DNA of 64,000 nt from assembly GCF_034350045.1 (NCBI RefSeq), contig NZ_CP133781.1, positions 1,456,001-1,520,000 of the forward strand, given 5' to 3'. The position numbers were made by a program, and so were the translations under genes. Shown piece after piece: positions 33,168 through 41,696 of the stretch. The stretch's first letter is position 1. Every line of letters begins with the position of its first letter. Source of the DNA: Pseudomonas sp. CCI4.2. GTDB taxonomy: Bacteria > Pseudomonadota > Gammaproteobacteria > Pseudomonadales > Pseudomonadaceae. The notes under the pieces are model-generated. The model had not been told where the DNA came from. It did no database searches and was given only the letters and a program-made list of their open reading frames with translations.

Positions 33168-35351
33168 TCAAATCGCTTCAAGCTTCGCGTAGCCCATCAT
33201 CAACCATTTACTGCCTTCTTCGAAATTCACTTGGACTCGAGCCTGAGCCCCCGCGCCTTCGAAGTTCAGAATTACGCCTTCGCCGAACACCGAATGCTGC
33301 ACTCGTTGGCCCAGACTAAACGCAGTATCTGGAATGCCGGTGCCATTGAAAAGGCTGCTGGTGCCCATCTTTTGCACGCCGCCGAACGGTCGGCTGACGC
33401 TGTTGGACAACCGGACTTCCTGAATCAATGTTGGTGGAATCTCGCGAACGAAGCGCGACACCTTGTTGTAGGTCTCGGTGCCGTATAAACGACGGGTTTC
33501 GGCGTAGGTCATCACCAGTTGTTGCATGGCGCGAGTGATGCCGACGTAAGCCAGCCGGCGTTCTTCTTCCAAGCGGCCAGGTTCTTCCAGGCTCATCTTG
33601 TGCGGGAACAGGCCTTCTTCCATGCCCACCAGGAACACGTACGGAAACTCGAGGCCCTTGGCGCTGTGCAAGGTCATCAGTTGCACGCTGTCTTCGTGTT
33701 CTTCTGCTTGGGTATCGCCCGCTTCCAATGAAGCGTGACCAAGGAAAGCCGCCAACGGCGTCAGATCGGCGTCTTCTTCGGCGTTTTCGAAGTTGCGTGC
33801 GGCGCTGACCAATTCCTCAAGGTTTTCCACCCGAGCCTGGCCTTTTTCGCCTTTCTCTTCCTTGTGGTAGTTGATTAGCCCGGACTGCTCGATCACCGTC
33901 TGTGTCATGAGGTGCAACGGCATCTCCATGACTTTCGCTGCCAAGTTCTCGATCAGTTCAACGAACCCACCTAACGCTCCGGCTGCGCGACCAGTCAGGC
34001 CTTTGTTGGCGATCAGTTGGCGCATGGCCTCCCACATCGACACGTCGGCATGGCGCGCGTGTTCGCGAATGGCCTCTACAGTTTTTTCACCGATGCCGCG
34101 TGCTGGAACGTTAATCACCCGCTCCAGTGCTGCATCATTGCCGCGTCCGTCGAGCAAGCGCAGGTACGCCATGGCATTTTTGATTTCAGCACGTTCGAAG
34201 AAGCGCTGGCCGCCATAGATCCGGTACGGAATTCGCTCGCGCAGCAACGCTTCTTCAAGCACCCGCGATTGGGCGTTAGAGCGGTAAAGAATCGCGATGT
34301 CGCTGCGCATCAGGCCGGTCTTCAGGGCGCTTTCTATCGTCTCGACCACGTAGCGCGCTTCGTCGTGTTCGTTGAACGCGGCGTACAGGTTAATCAGCTC
34401 ACCGTCGCCACCGTCGGTCCACAGCTCTTTGCCCAAGCGCCCGCTGTTGTTGACGATCAACGCGTTGGCGGCTTTCAGGATGCTCGCGGTAGAACGGTAG
34501 TTCTGTTCCAGGCGGATGGTTTCTGTGTCAGGAAAATCTGACGAGTACTCGTGAATGTTTTCAATTTTTGCGCCGCGCCAGCCGTAGATCGACTGATCGT
34601 CGTCACCGACCACCATCAAGCTGTCGCCACCCTGAGCCAATAATCGCAGCCATGCGTACTGTACGGCGTTGGTGTCCTGGAATTCGTCGACCAGCACATG
34701 GCGGAAACGACGCTGGTATTGCTTCAAAAGCCCGGCATTGTCACGCCACAGGTCCAGGGCGCGTAACAGCAGTTCTGAGAAGTCGATCACCCCTGCACGC
34801 TGGCACGCGACTTCGTAAGCCTCATAGACAGCTTTCATGGTGGTCAGAAAGAAATCACCGCCCGCCTGAATATGCTTGGGTCTGAGGCCTTCGTCCTTTT
34901 GGCCATTGATGAACCATTGCGCCTGACGCACCGGCCACATCTTTTCGTCCAGATTCATCTCGCGCATCACGCGTTTGACCAGCCGTTGCTGGTCATCGCT
35001 GTCAAGAATCTGAAAGTTCTGGTTCAGACCGGCTTCTTGCCAATGCGCCCGCAACAAGCGGTGCGCCAAGCCGTGGAACGTACCGACCCACATGCCCGCC
35101 GGACTGATGTCCATCAGTTGCTCGATGCGGTGACGCATCTCGGCAGCGGCTTTGTTGGTGAACGTCACCGACAAAATCGAGTGTGATGAGGCTTGCTCGA
35201 CCTGGATCAACCAGGCGATGCGGTGCACCAGCACGCGGGTTTTGCCGGAACCAGCGCCGGCAATGACTAACTGACGACCCACGGAGGCGGCTACGGCCTG
35301 ACGTTGGGCATCGTTGAGGGAGTTCAGCAGAAGGGAGAGATCATCGCGCAT
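33168..35351 (-). CDS. uvrD: DNA helicase II (UvrD)
   Basis: This 727-aa superfamily 1A helicase unwinds DNA 3'-5' in nucleotide excision and mismatch repair. Motifs are LNDAQRQAVA (Q motif), Walker A GAGSGKTRVLVHRI (31-44), VTFTNKAAAEM (Ia), VDEFQDTNAVQY (II), VGDDDQSIYGWRGA (III), LEQNYRST (IV), VQLMTLHSAKGLEFPYVFL (V) and EERRLAYVGITRAMQQL (VI). The C-terminus ends with the Tudor-like GQRVQHSVFGEGVILNFEG. It is full length and well conserved. Confidence 0.97.
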   Translation of the reverse strand: MRDDLSLLLNSLNDAQRQAVAASVGRQLVIAGAGSGKTRVLVHRIAWLIQVEQASSHSILSVTFTNKAAAEMRHRIEQLMDISPAGMWVGTFHGLAHRLLRAHWQEAGLNQNFQILDSDDQQRLVKRVMREMNLDEKMWPVRQAQWFINGQKDEGLRPKHIQAGGDFFLTTMKAVYEAYEVACQRAGVIDFSELLLRALDLWRDNAGLLKQYQRRFRHVLVDEFQDTNAVQYAWLRLLAQGGDSLMVVGDDDQSIYGWRGAKIENIHEYSSDFPDTETIRLEQNYRSTASILKAANALIVNNSGRLGKELWTDGGDGELINLYAAFNEHDEARYVVETIESALKTGLMRSDIAILYRSNAQSRVLEEALLRERIPYRIYGGQRFFERAEIKNAMAYLRLLDGRGNDAALERVINVPARGIGEKTVEAIREHARHADVSMWEAMRQLIANKGLTGRAAGALGGFVELIENLAAKVMEMPLHLMTQTVIEQSGLINYHKEEKGEKGQARVENLEELVSAARNFENAEEDADLTPLAAFLGHASLEAGDTQAEEHEDSVQLMTLHSAKGLEFPYVFLVGMEEGLFPHKMSLEEPGRLEEERRLAYVGITRAMQQLVMTYAETRRLYGTETYNKVSRFVREIPPTLIQEVRLSNSVSRPFGGVQKMGTSSLFNGTGIPDTAFSLGQRVQHSVFGEGVILNFEGAGAQARVQVNFEEGSKWLMMGYAKLEAI

Positions 35352-35596
35352 CGGCGCATTCTAGGGTGCTGGGCTATGTCGGGCAAACCAAGCTTTGCAT
35401 TAGCCGATAAAAGCGATGCCGGGGATGACCGGTTAGTCAGGGCTGGAAGCTGCGCGGGCCGTGGCTGAGCCGTCTGGAATAGGGTGTTCAAACCAAGCAG
35501 CGCAAGGATTATATGTCATCGACAGTTTGGTGTAGAGGGCGCCTTGTGTATGCTCCGTCCACGTTTAAGGCCCAGACCATTATAAGAACACCGCCT

Positions 35597-38134
35597 ATGA
35601 CTTCTAGCATCAGCTCCTCGGGCGCCGTTGTTGCGACCTGGCGAGTGATCCGCGAGCGATTTGCCCAGCAGATTGCCACTGATCGCACACGTTTGCTTTA
35701 TCAAGGGTCGCTATTGCCGACCCTCTTCATGTTGCTCAATGGTTTGATCTGCAGCGGGTTATTGTGGAGTCCCAAGCGTCAGATGCTGATCAGCATCTGG
35801 CTGGGTTGGCTGACGATATTAGTGGGCTTGCGCGTCATCCAGGTAGCCGCGTTTAACGCGGCGTCGCCGTCGCGTCAGGCACAACCGATCTGGCGCAGAA
35901 TGTTCCTGCTGGGGGCCTCGATCAGTGGCCTGACCCTTGCCAGCGCTACCTTCGCCCTGACGCCCTCCGACAGTTTCGTGCAGCAAGCCTGGGTGTTCGG
36001 CCTGATCGGCGCGGCGACGTTGTCGGCCAGCGTCGCCTACGCAGTGAGCATGCCGGCGTTCCTGAGTTTCATCCTGACGTCCTTGGTGCCCTCGATCGTC
36101 TACTTGTTTTTGCGCGGTGATGGGCAGTTGCGCGGGTGGGCTTGGCTCGGGCTGATTTTGCTGGTGGCGTTGATTGTGGTGGCGGTGCAGACCAACCGCT
36201 TGGTCCGTCGAGGCTTGCTGAGGCGATTCCAGAATCAGGCGCTGATCGAACGTTTGCAGCAAGCCCATGCCCAGAGCGAACAGCTTAATCAAGAATTGGC
36301 GCATGAAGTCGAGCAGCGGCGCAGAGCTGAACGGGCGTTACGCGAGGCTCAGATCGAACTCGAAGCCAGAGTCGCCCAGCGCGGCCGCGAACTGGACGTG
36401 GCCAATCAGGCCCTGAGCGAGAGTGAGGTCAGCGCCAGCAACCACCTCGAAGAACACCGCCGGTTAGCCGCAACGGTTTTCGAGGCTGCCAGCGAAGGTA
36501 TTGTGATCCTCGACCCGGATTACATCATCGTCACCGCCAACCAAGCGTTCAGCCGGGTTACCGGTTACTCGCCGGAAGACATTTTGGGGCACAACGTCAC
36601 CGAACTGGCGTGCAGCCGAGATGTAAAACGTCACTTCTCTGCGATTCATCAGTCGTTGGGGCGCACAGACAGTTGGCAAGGCGAGCTGGTCGAAACCCGC
36701 AAGAATGGCGCGTTATACCCGCAGTGGCTTCAATTGAATGTCGTGCGCGATATTCGGGGAAACGTTAGCCACATCGTCGGCTTCTTCGCCGACCTGTCGG
36801 CGCGTCGTGAATCCGAGGAACGCATGCGTTACCTCACTCATTACGACGAGCTGACCGGCCTGGCCAATCGTTCGTTGTTCAAGGAGCGTCTACGCGAAGC
36901 CAACCAGCGCGTGCGTCAGGGGGGCAGGGGGCTGGCGCTGCTGCACATCGACCTGGACCGCTTCAAGTTGCTCAATGACAGCTTGGGTCATGAGGTTGCC
37001 GACCAGCTATTGCGTCAGGTTGCCCGACGTTTGAGCAGTGCAATGCCTGAGGCCGACACGATTGCGCGGTTGTCGGGGGATGAGTTTGCCGTGCTATTCG
37101 ATGCCTACGGCAACTTATCCAGCCTGGCGCGGGTGACCAGCCGGTTGTTGGCCAAGCTGCGCATGCCGTTGATAGTTGATGGACAAGAGTTGGTGATCAG
37201 TGCCTCAGTCGGAATTAGCTTACTGCCTGATTCGGCCCGGGAGATTTCCGCGCTGATCAGCCAGGCCAACATGGCCATGCAGCACGCCAAACATTTGGGC
37301 GGCGACAATTTCCAGTTCTACACCGACAGCTTGCAGGCCAGCACGCTGGAGCGTCTTCAATTGGAAAATCAGCTGCGCAAAGCTATCGATGAAAAGCAGT
37401 TGCAGGTCTTTTATCAACCGAAGCTGTGCCTTGCGACGGGCCGTTTAAACGCTGCCGAAGCCTTGGTGCGCTGGCGCCATCCTACACTTGGCATGGTGCC
37501 GCCCGCGGACTTCATCGGCCTGGCCGAAGAGACCGGCCTGATCGGACCGATTGGCGAGTTCGTGTTGCGTCAAGCTTGCCGGCAAGCGTGCGAATGGCAG
37601 CGTCAGGGCCTTGAGCCGATTCGGGTCTCGGTCAACTTGTCGGTCCATCAATTGCGTCAGGGAAAATTGGTCAGTCTGGTTCGCCAAGTACTGGAAGAGA
37701 CCGGGCTTGCGCCGCAATACCTTGAGCTTGAGCTAACAGAAAGCCAGCTACTCGACAGCGTGGAGCACATCATCGCAACCTTCCATCAGCTAAAAGGCCT
37801 GGGCGTGAAGCTGGCCATTGATGACTTCGGCACCGGTTACTCGTCATTGAGTTATTTGAAACGCTTCCCGGTGGACTACGTGAAGATCGACCAAACCTTC
37901 ATCCGAGGCTTGGGCGAGGGCACCGAAGACGCAGCGATCACCCACGCCATTATTGAGATGGCTCATAGCCTGAACCTGAAAGTCGTCGCGGAAGGCGTGG
38001 AAAACCGCGAGCAGTTGGTGTTTCTTAGCGCTCACGGGTGCGATGAAGTGCAGGGCTATTTGATTAGTCGGCCAGTGGAGGCAGACGCTGTGGGGCAATT
38101 GTTGCGCGAATATGTGCCGGGTACGTGGATGTGA
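35597..38134 (+). CDS. GGDEF-EAL c-di-GMP enzyme with PAS and membrane domains
   Basis: This 845-aa inner-membrane protein has about five to six helices (about 30-205), a coiled coil (about 210-300), a PAS domain (about 310-430; LDPDYIIVTANQAFSRVTGYSPEDI), a GGDEF domain (about 440-600) and an EAL domain (about 610-845). The GGDEF motif reads RLSGDEF, an acceptable active variant. The EAL motif is AEALVRWRHP, with DDFGTGYSSLSYL and AEGVENREQL intact, so phosphodiesterase activity is likely. Net synthesis or breakdown cannot be told. I start at ATG 35597 (MTSSISSSG); a GTG-type extension to 35513 is not typical. It is divergent from uvrD, as in other pseudomonads. Confidence 0.93.
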   Translation: MTSSISSSGAVVATWRVIRERFAQQIATDRTRLLYQGSLLPTLFMLLNGLICSGLLWSPKRQMLISIWLGWLTILVGLRVIQVAAFNAASPSRQAQPIWRRMFLLGASISGLTLASATFALTPSDSFVQQAWVFGLIGAATLSASVAYAVSMPAFLSFILTSLVPSIVYLFLRGDGQLRGWAWLGLILLVALIVVAVQTNRLVRRGLLRRFQNQALIERLQQAHAQSEQLNQELAHEVEQRRRAERALREAQIELEARVAQRGRELDVANQALSESEVSASNHLEEHRRLAATVFEAASEGIVILDPDYIIVTANQAFSRVTGYSPEDILGHNVTELACSRDVKRHFSAIHQSLGRTDSWQGELVETRKNGALYPQWLQLNVVRDIRGNVSHIVGFFADLSARRESEERMRYLTHYDELTGLANRSLFKERLREANQRVRQGGRGLALLHIDLDRFKLLNDSLGHEVADQLLRQVARRLSSAMPEADTIARLSGDEFAVLFDAYGNLSSLARVTSRLLAKLRMPLIVDGQELVISASVGISLLPDSAREISALISQANMAMQHAKHLGGDNFQFYTDSLQASTLERLQLENQLRKAIDEKQLQVFYQPKLCLATGRLNAAEALVRWRHPTLGMVPPADFIGLAEETGLIGPIGEFVLRQACRQACEWQRQGLEPIRVSVNLSVHQLRQGKLVSLVRQVLEETGLAPQYLELELTESQLLDSVEHIIATFHQLKGLGVKLAIDDFGTGYSSLSYLKRFPVDYVKIDQTFIRGLGEGTEDAAITHAIIEMAHSLNLKVVAEGVENREQLVFLSAHGCDEVQGYLISRPVEADAVGQLLREYVPGTWM

Positions 38135-38813
38135 CCTACGACTCTGTAAGAGCGAACGTGTTCGCGAGGCGGCTGATGCGGTGTGTCAGGTATGCTGCTT
38201 CGCCAACAAGTTGGCTCTTATCAAACTATTTTTTAATCTTTTTAAAACAATGGGTTGGCGCGGGTTTGGCGTGTATATCCGGCCTTTGTGGTTGCTGAGC
38301 TTATGGTTTCGCTTTTACAGCGAGTCACCTTTTTCAACCGCCAAAAAGGTAACCCAAAACGCTTGCCCCACCATGCAGGACCTCGCTTAGGCTCGGTCTT
38401 CCCTCACTCCGGCGTTGCTCCGGGGGTCGCCGTGAGCGGCCGTCCCTGGCCGCGCACGGCTTACTCGGCATCCTTGCCTCGTCACCCCCTGCGCAACGCC
38501 TGCGTTCGGCCGCATGGTTTCACGGGGCCTCTTTCCGTAATTTGATATTCAATTCACGGGCGATCTACAGGCGGGCGACCATCTGTAGCCAACGTGTTGG
38601 CGAAGGTCCTTCGGACCTGATCGCAGCCTTCGGCAGCTCCTACAAAAATCGGTGCAGCGCCAAAATCTGTGGGACCGAATTTATTCGGGAAGGCTTCCGT
38701 CCTGACACGCTGCAATCTCTAAGCACACAAAGTGCTTCCCAGTTTGCTGCGCGACAGCGCAGCGTCGAAGACGTGGCGGACCCTCCCGCGGAACCAGTGA
38801 TGGGAGAGGTGGT
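38135..38813. repeat. Repeat-rich intergenic region
   Basis: About 680 bp holds several repeats and no convincing gene. A REP pair lies at 38143-38218. Positions 38255-38545 carry a dispersed Pseudomonas repeat that often gives spurious frames (VTFFNRQKGNPKR, GVAPGVAVSGRPWPR). A gcagccttcggcagctcctaca REP lies near 38620, and gtgggaccgaatttattcggga (38671-38692) recurs at 45123-45213. Confidence 0.65.
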
Positions 38814-39116
38814 GTGACATTGAATAGAGGGATGATCGGCGTCGCACTGTTGTTGGCTGCAAGCGGCAGCGCCCAAGCATCGATGCGCTGCGCGAGCGGC
38901 TTGATTGATGAGGGCGACACTGTCGGCGTGGTCGTCAGTACGTGCGGGCAACCTGCCCATCGCCAAGTGTCGGCGCCCGCCGTGAATGCCGACGGTGTTC
39001 AGGCCTACAAATCACTCACCGTCGAGGACTGGGTGTATGGTCCGACCAACGGCCTTTATCAGTACTTGCGCTTCATTGACGGGAAACTGGTAAGCATCCG
39101 TAGTGACCGGAAATAG
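38814..39116 (+). CDS. DUF2845 family secreted protein
   Basis: This 100-aa protein has a signal peptide (about residues 1-22, ending SAQAS) and the DUF2845 features MRCASGLIDEGDTVGVVVSTCGQPAHRQ and VEDWVYGPTNGLYQYLRFIDGKLVSI. The two cysteines probably pair. Its function is unknown. It begins with GTG after GGGAGAG. Confidence 0.85.
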   Translation: MTLNRGMIGVALLLAASGSAQASMRCASGLIDEGDTVGVVVSTCGQPAHRQVSAPAVNADGVQAYKSLTVEDWVYGPTNGLYQYLRFIDGKLVSIRSDRK

Positions 39117-39221
39117 GCACCGAATTGTCCGTGATGACGCGTCGGATATTTCTTATTTTGAGCGCGTCATTTTCGACATATCTTCCGCCCCGGCTCGTTT
39201 AGCTGTGCGGCCCGCAGGTCA

Positions 39222-39236
39222 TGTAGTATAACTACA
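39222..39236. promoter_or_regulatory. RccR/HexR-type operator upstream of rccR
   Basis: TGTAGTATAACTACA is a palindrome with TGTAGT/ACTACA arms, the form recognised by RpiR-family sugar-acid regulators (RccR, HexR) in Pseudomonas. It lies 46 bp upstream of the rccR start and suggests autoregulation. Confidence 0.75.
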
Positions 39237-39281
39237 AGAAAGCTACATCCCGGCCAAGCCGTCATCATTGAGTCCTCCCCT

Positions 39282-40148
39282 TTGAATCTGTTGCAACACA
39301 TCGGCCAGTCACGCCATCTGCTACGCAAGTCGGAACTCAAGGTTGCCGACCACGTGCTGCTTGACCCTGCGGCCGTGATGCACAGCTCCATGGCTGACCT
39401 CGCCCACAGCGTGGGCATCAGCGAACCCACGATCGTGCGGTTTTGTCGTGCCATTGGTTGCACCGGGTTTCAGGACCTGAAACTGAAGCTGGCGCAAAGC
39501 TTGGCCGCAGGTGCAAGCTTCGGTCAGTTCGCCATTCATGAAGACGATTCGGTTGCCGATTACAGCCTGAAAATTTTCGACACCACGCTGCACACGCTGA
39601 TGGAGGTTCGTGAAAATCTCGATCCCCACGCGCTGCAATCTGCGGTAACGGCCATGGCGGCTGCGCAACGTGTCGAGTTTTACGGCTTCGGTGCTTCTGG
39701 CGCGGTGGCGGCAGACGCACAGCATAAATTCTTCCGCCTGCTGCTGACCGCTGCCGCTTATTCCGATCCGCACATGCAGGCCATGTCGGCCGTAACGCTC
39801 AAGCCCTCCGACGTCGCGATCTGTATTTCCCAATCGGGTCGCTCCAAGGACTTGCTGATCACCGCTAATCTGGTCCGCGAGAGCGGTGCCACGTTGATCA
39901 CCTTGTGCCCAAGCCAAACGCCGCTGGCGGAGTTGGCCACCATCAACCTGGCCATTGATGTGCATGAAGACACAGAAATCTATACGCCGCTGACGTCTCG
40001 CATTGCCCACCTGGTCGTCATCGATGTACTGGCGATGGGCGTGGCCATGGCCCGCGGGCCGAGTTTGGTTAACCACCTCAAAAGTGTAAAACGCAGCCTT
40101 CGTAGCCTTCGCTTATCGCCAAAATCAATCAAAAACCTCGACGACTAA
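39282..40148 (+). CDS. rccR: RpiR-family regulator of central carbon metabolism (RccR/HexR-like)
   Basis: This 288-aa transcription factor has an N-terminal RpiR helix-turn-helix (MADLAHSVGISEPTIVRFCRAIGC, about 37-60) and a C-terminal SIS sugar-phosphate domain (about 120-250; FYGFGASGAVAADAQHKFFRLL and ICISQSGRSKDLL). Placement next to pycR-pycA is that of PA5438, the paralogue of HexR described as RccR, which responds to KDPG and controls pyruvate and glyoxylate metabolism. The start is TTG at 39282, giving MNLLQHIGQSRHLLRKSELKVAD, the usual N-terminus, although no strong ribosome-binding site is visible. A TGTAGT/ACTACA operator lies upstream. Confidence 0.85.
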   Translation: MNLLQHIGQSRHLLRKSELKVADHVLLDPAAVMHSSMADLAHSVGISEPTIVRFCRAIGCTGFQDLKLKLAQSLAAGASFGQFAIHEDDSVADYSLKIFDTTLHTLMEVRENLDPHALQSAVTAMAAAQRVEFYGFGASGAVAADAQHKFFRLLLTAAAYSDPHMQAMSAVTLKPSDVAICISQSGRSKDLLITANLVRESGATLITLCPSQTPLAELATINLAIDVHEDTEIYTPLTSRIAHLVVIDVLAMGVAMARGPSLVNHLKSVKRSLRSLRLSPKSIKNLDD

Positions 40149-40160
40149 AAGACCGTCTTC

Positions 40161-40222
40161 GCGAATGAATTCGCTCCACAGATAAATTGCATTCCCCTGT
40201 GGGAGCGAATTCATTCGCGAAG
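40161..40222. repeat. Inverted repeat after rccR
   Basis: cttcgcgaatgaattcgctccacag and ctgtgggagcgaattcattcgcgaag form a hairpin of about 24 bp per arm around a 14-nt loop. It belongs to the gcgaatgaattcgctccc repeat type also seen near 3975 and may end the rccR transcript. Confidence 0.75.
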
Positions 40223-40346
40223 AAGTTCACACGGTTAACAGCAGAATCTCGTCAAAAATCATTCATCGCTCTGTCATCTGATCGCCGCGTAATCGTCATT
40301 CCCAGCGTTCATGCTCAAGCTCCCGCAACGTGATGGGAGACAGGAC

Positions 40347-40592
40347 ATGCTTCGGCACTACGATGAATCACAACAGCACGCCACGACCACGACCGCTGGC
40401 AACACCTCCAAAAATACCCGTCGGCAGCAGGAAGATCAGCGCCGCATGGAGTTCCGACGCGCCATCGAAAGTTATTCCGAACAACGACAGCTGGCCCAAG
40501 AGCTTTCTGATTATTTCGACTTGGGCCCAGTCACGAGCGTGTGGCAACAAAGCGCGGTAGATTCCCGTCGAAACGCTCAACAAGCTGGCTAA
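40347..40592 (+). CDS. PA3496-like small envelope-integrity protein
   Basis: This 81-aa, highly charged protein reads MLRHYDESQQHATTT then RRQQEDQRRMEFRRAIESYSEQRQLAQEL, the helical block of the PA3496 family. The function is only putative. I start at ATG 40347, which has a strong GGAGACAGGAC site, rather than the ATG at 40311. The 3' end overlaps the convergent pycR gene by 62 bp, so the two transcripts are antisense there. Confidence 0.7.
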   Translation: MLRHYDESQQHATTTTAGNTSKNTRRQQEDQRRMEFRRAIESYSEQRQLAQELSDYFDLGPVTSVWQQSAVDSRRNAQQAG

Positions 40593-41505
40593 TCTGCGCA
40601 CGTTCGGCGCGGATGAAAGCAAGAAAGGCATGGGCAACTGGCGACAACGGTTTGTCCTTGGCTTGCACCACGCACCAACTGCGGTACAGCGGCAACTCGG
40701 CTACCGGCAGCTCGCGCAGCATGCCGGTGGCCAGTTCCAGGCTTAACGCGTGGCGAGTCAGCATCGCTAACCCCAAACCGGCTACCACGCTTTCACGCTG
40801 GGCTTCGTTCGATGCGACTTCCAGCGTGTGACTAAAGTGCACGCGCTTTTCCTTGAAGTATTCTTCACACGCTTTGCGCGTGCCTGAGCCGGCCTCACGA
40901 ATCACCAGTGAGTACGGTTCAAGGTCCTTCAGCGTCAGCGTTTCGGCAGTGCACAACGGATGATCCGGCGGTGCCACGGCCACGATCGGATTGTTGAGAA
41001 AGGGCATGAATTCCAAGCCCATGTCCTGCGGCACCATCGACATCACCACCAAATCATCCCGGTTGTCCGACAGCCGCCGGATAACCTGCGTCCGATTGAC
41101 CACCGTCAGGTTCAGCATGACGTCGGGGTATTGCCGTTTAAACGCGGCGAACAAATGCGGCACGAAATACTTGGCGCTGGATTCAATAGCCAATTTGAGC
41201 TGACCCTGCAACGAACCCTGCATGTCGGTCAGTTGCATATCGAGGTTTTCCAGGCGCCCAAAAATGTCGCGACTGGCGGCTTTGAGCGCGTCCGCAGCCT
41301 CCGTCAGGTAGAGTTTTTTGCCTACGTATTCAAACAACGGTTGCCCAATAAGCTCCTCTAGCTGACGAATTTGTAGGCTAACAGCCGGTTGTGTAAGAGA
41401 CATTTCCTCAGCCGCCCGGCTGTAGGATTTCAAGTCACAGACCTCATTAAAAATTCGCAGCTGTCTTAATGTCATACGCATCAATGACTTGCGCATACTT
41501 TTCAC
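40531..41505 (-). CDS. pycR: LysR-family regulator of pyruvate carboxylase
   Basis: This 324-aa LysR-type protein has an N-terminal winged helix (MTLRQLRIFNEVCDLKSYSRAAEEMSLTQPAVSLQIRQLE, about 10-49) and a CysB/CbbR-like effector domain (SGTRKACEEYFKE). It is divergent from pycA and matches the PA5437 (PycR) position. A TATAAG-N6-CTTATA palindrome lies 27 bp upstream of its start. The start could be any of the clustered methionines at residues 1, 4 or 9. Confidence 0.88.
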   Translation of the reverse strand: MKSMRKSLMRMTLRQLRIFNEVCDLKSYSRAAEEMSLTQPAVSLQIRQLEELIGQPLFEYVGKKLYLTEAADALKAASRDIFGRLENLDMQLTDMQGSLQGQLKLAIESSAKYFVPHLFAAFKRQYPDVMLNLTVVNRTQVIRRLSDNRDDLVVMSMVPQDMGLEFMPFLNNPIVAVAPPDHPLCTAETLTLKDLEPYSLVIREAGSGTRKACEEYFKEKRVHFSHTLEVASNEAQRESVVAGLGLAMLTRHALSLELATGMLRELPVAELPLYRSWCVVQAKDKPLSPVAHAFLAFIRAERAQISQLVERFDGNLPRFVATRS

Positions 41506-41531
41506 CTTCTCTAAACGCCGATGAAAGCAAC

Positions 41532-41549
41532 TATAAGGTTTTACTTATA
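41532..41549. promoter_or_regulatory. Candidate PycR binding site
   Basis: TATAAG-GTTTTA-CTTATA is a perfect 6-bp inverted repeat with a 6-bp spacer. It contains the T-N11-A pattern of LysR regulators and lies in the pycR-pycA divergent region. Confidence 0.6.
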
Positions 41550-41696
41550 CACAACCCAACTTTTACTGATTTTTATTAATCTTGCTCACGGCTTAGGGTA
41601 GCTCTCGCCATGCGACTTCATCGGAGTATGCGGGTCACACGCCGAACGGCTCAGCCGGTTCGTCTGTTCTAACGGTCGAGGCTTATCAGTCGAGGA

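Noticed and set aside
38255..38545. 96-aa frame (MARVWRVYPAF)
   Set aside because: It lies in a dispersed Pseudomonas repeat known to give spurious frames.
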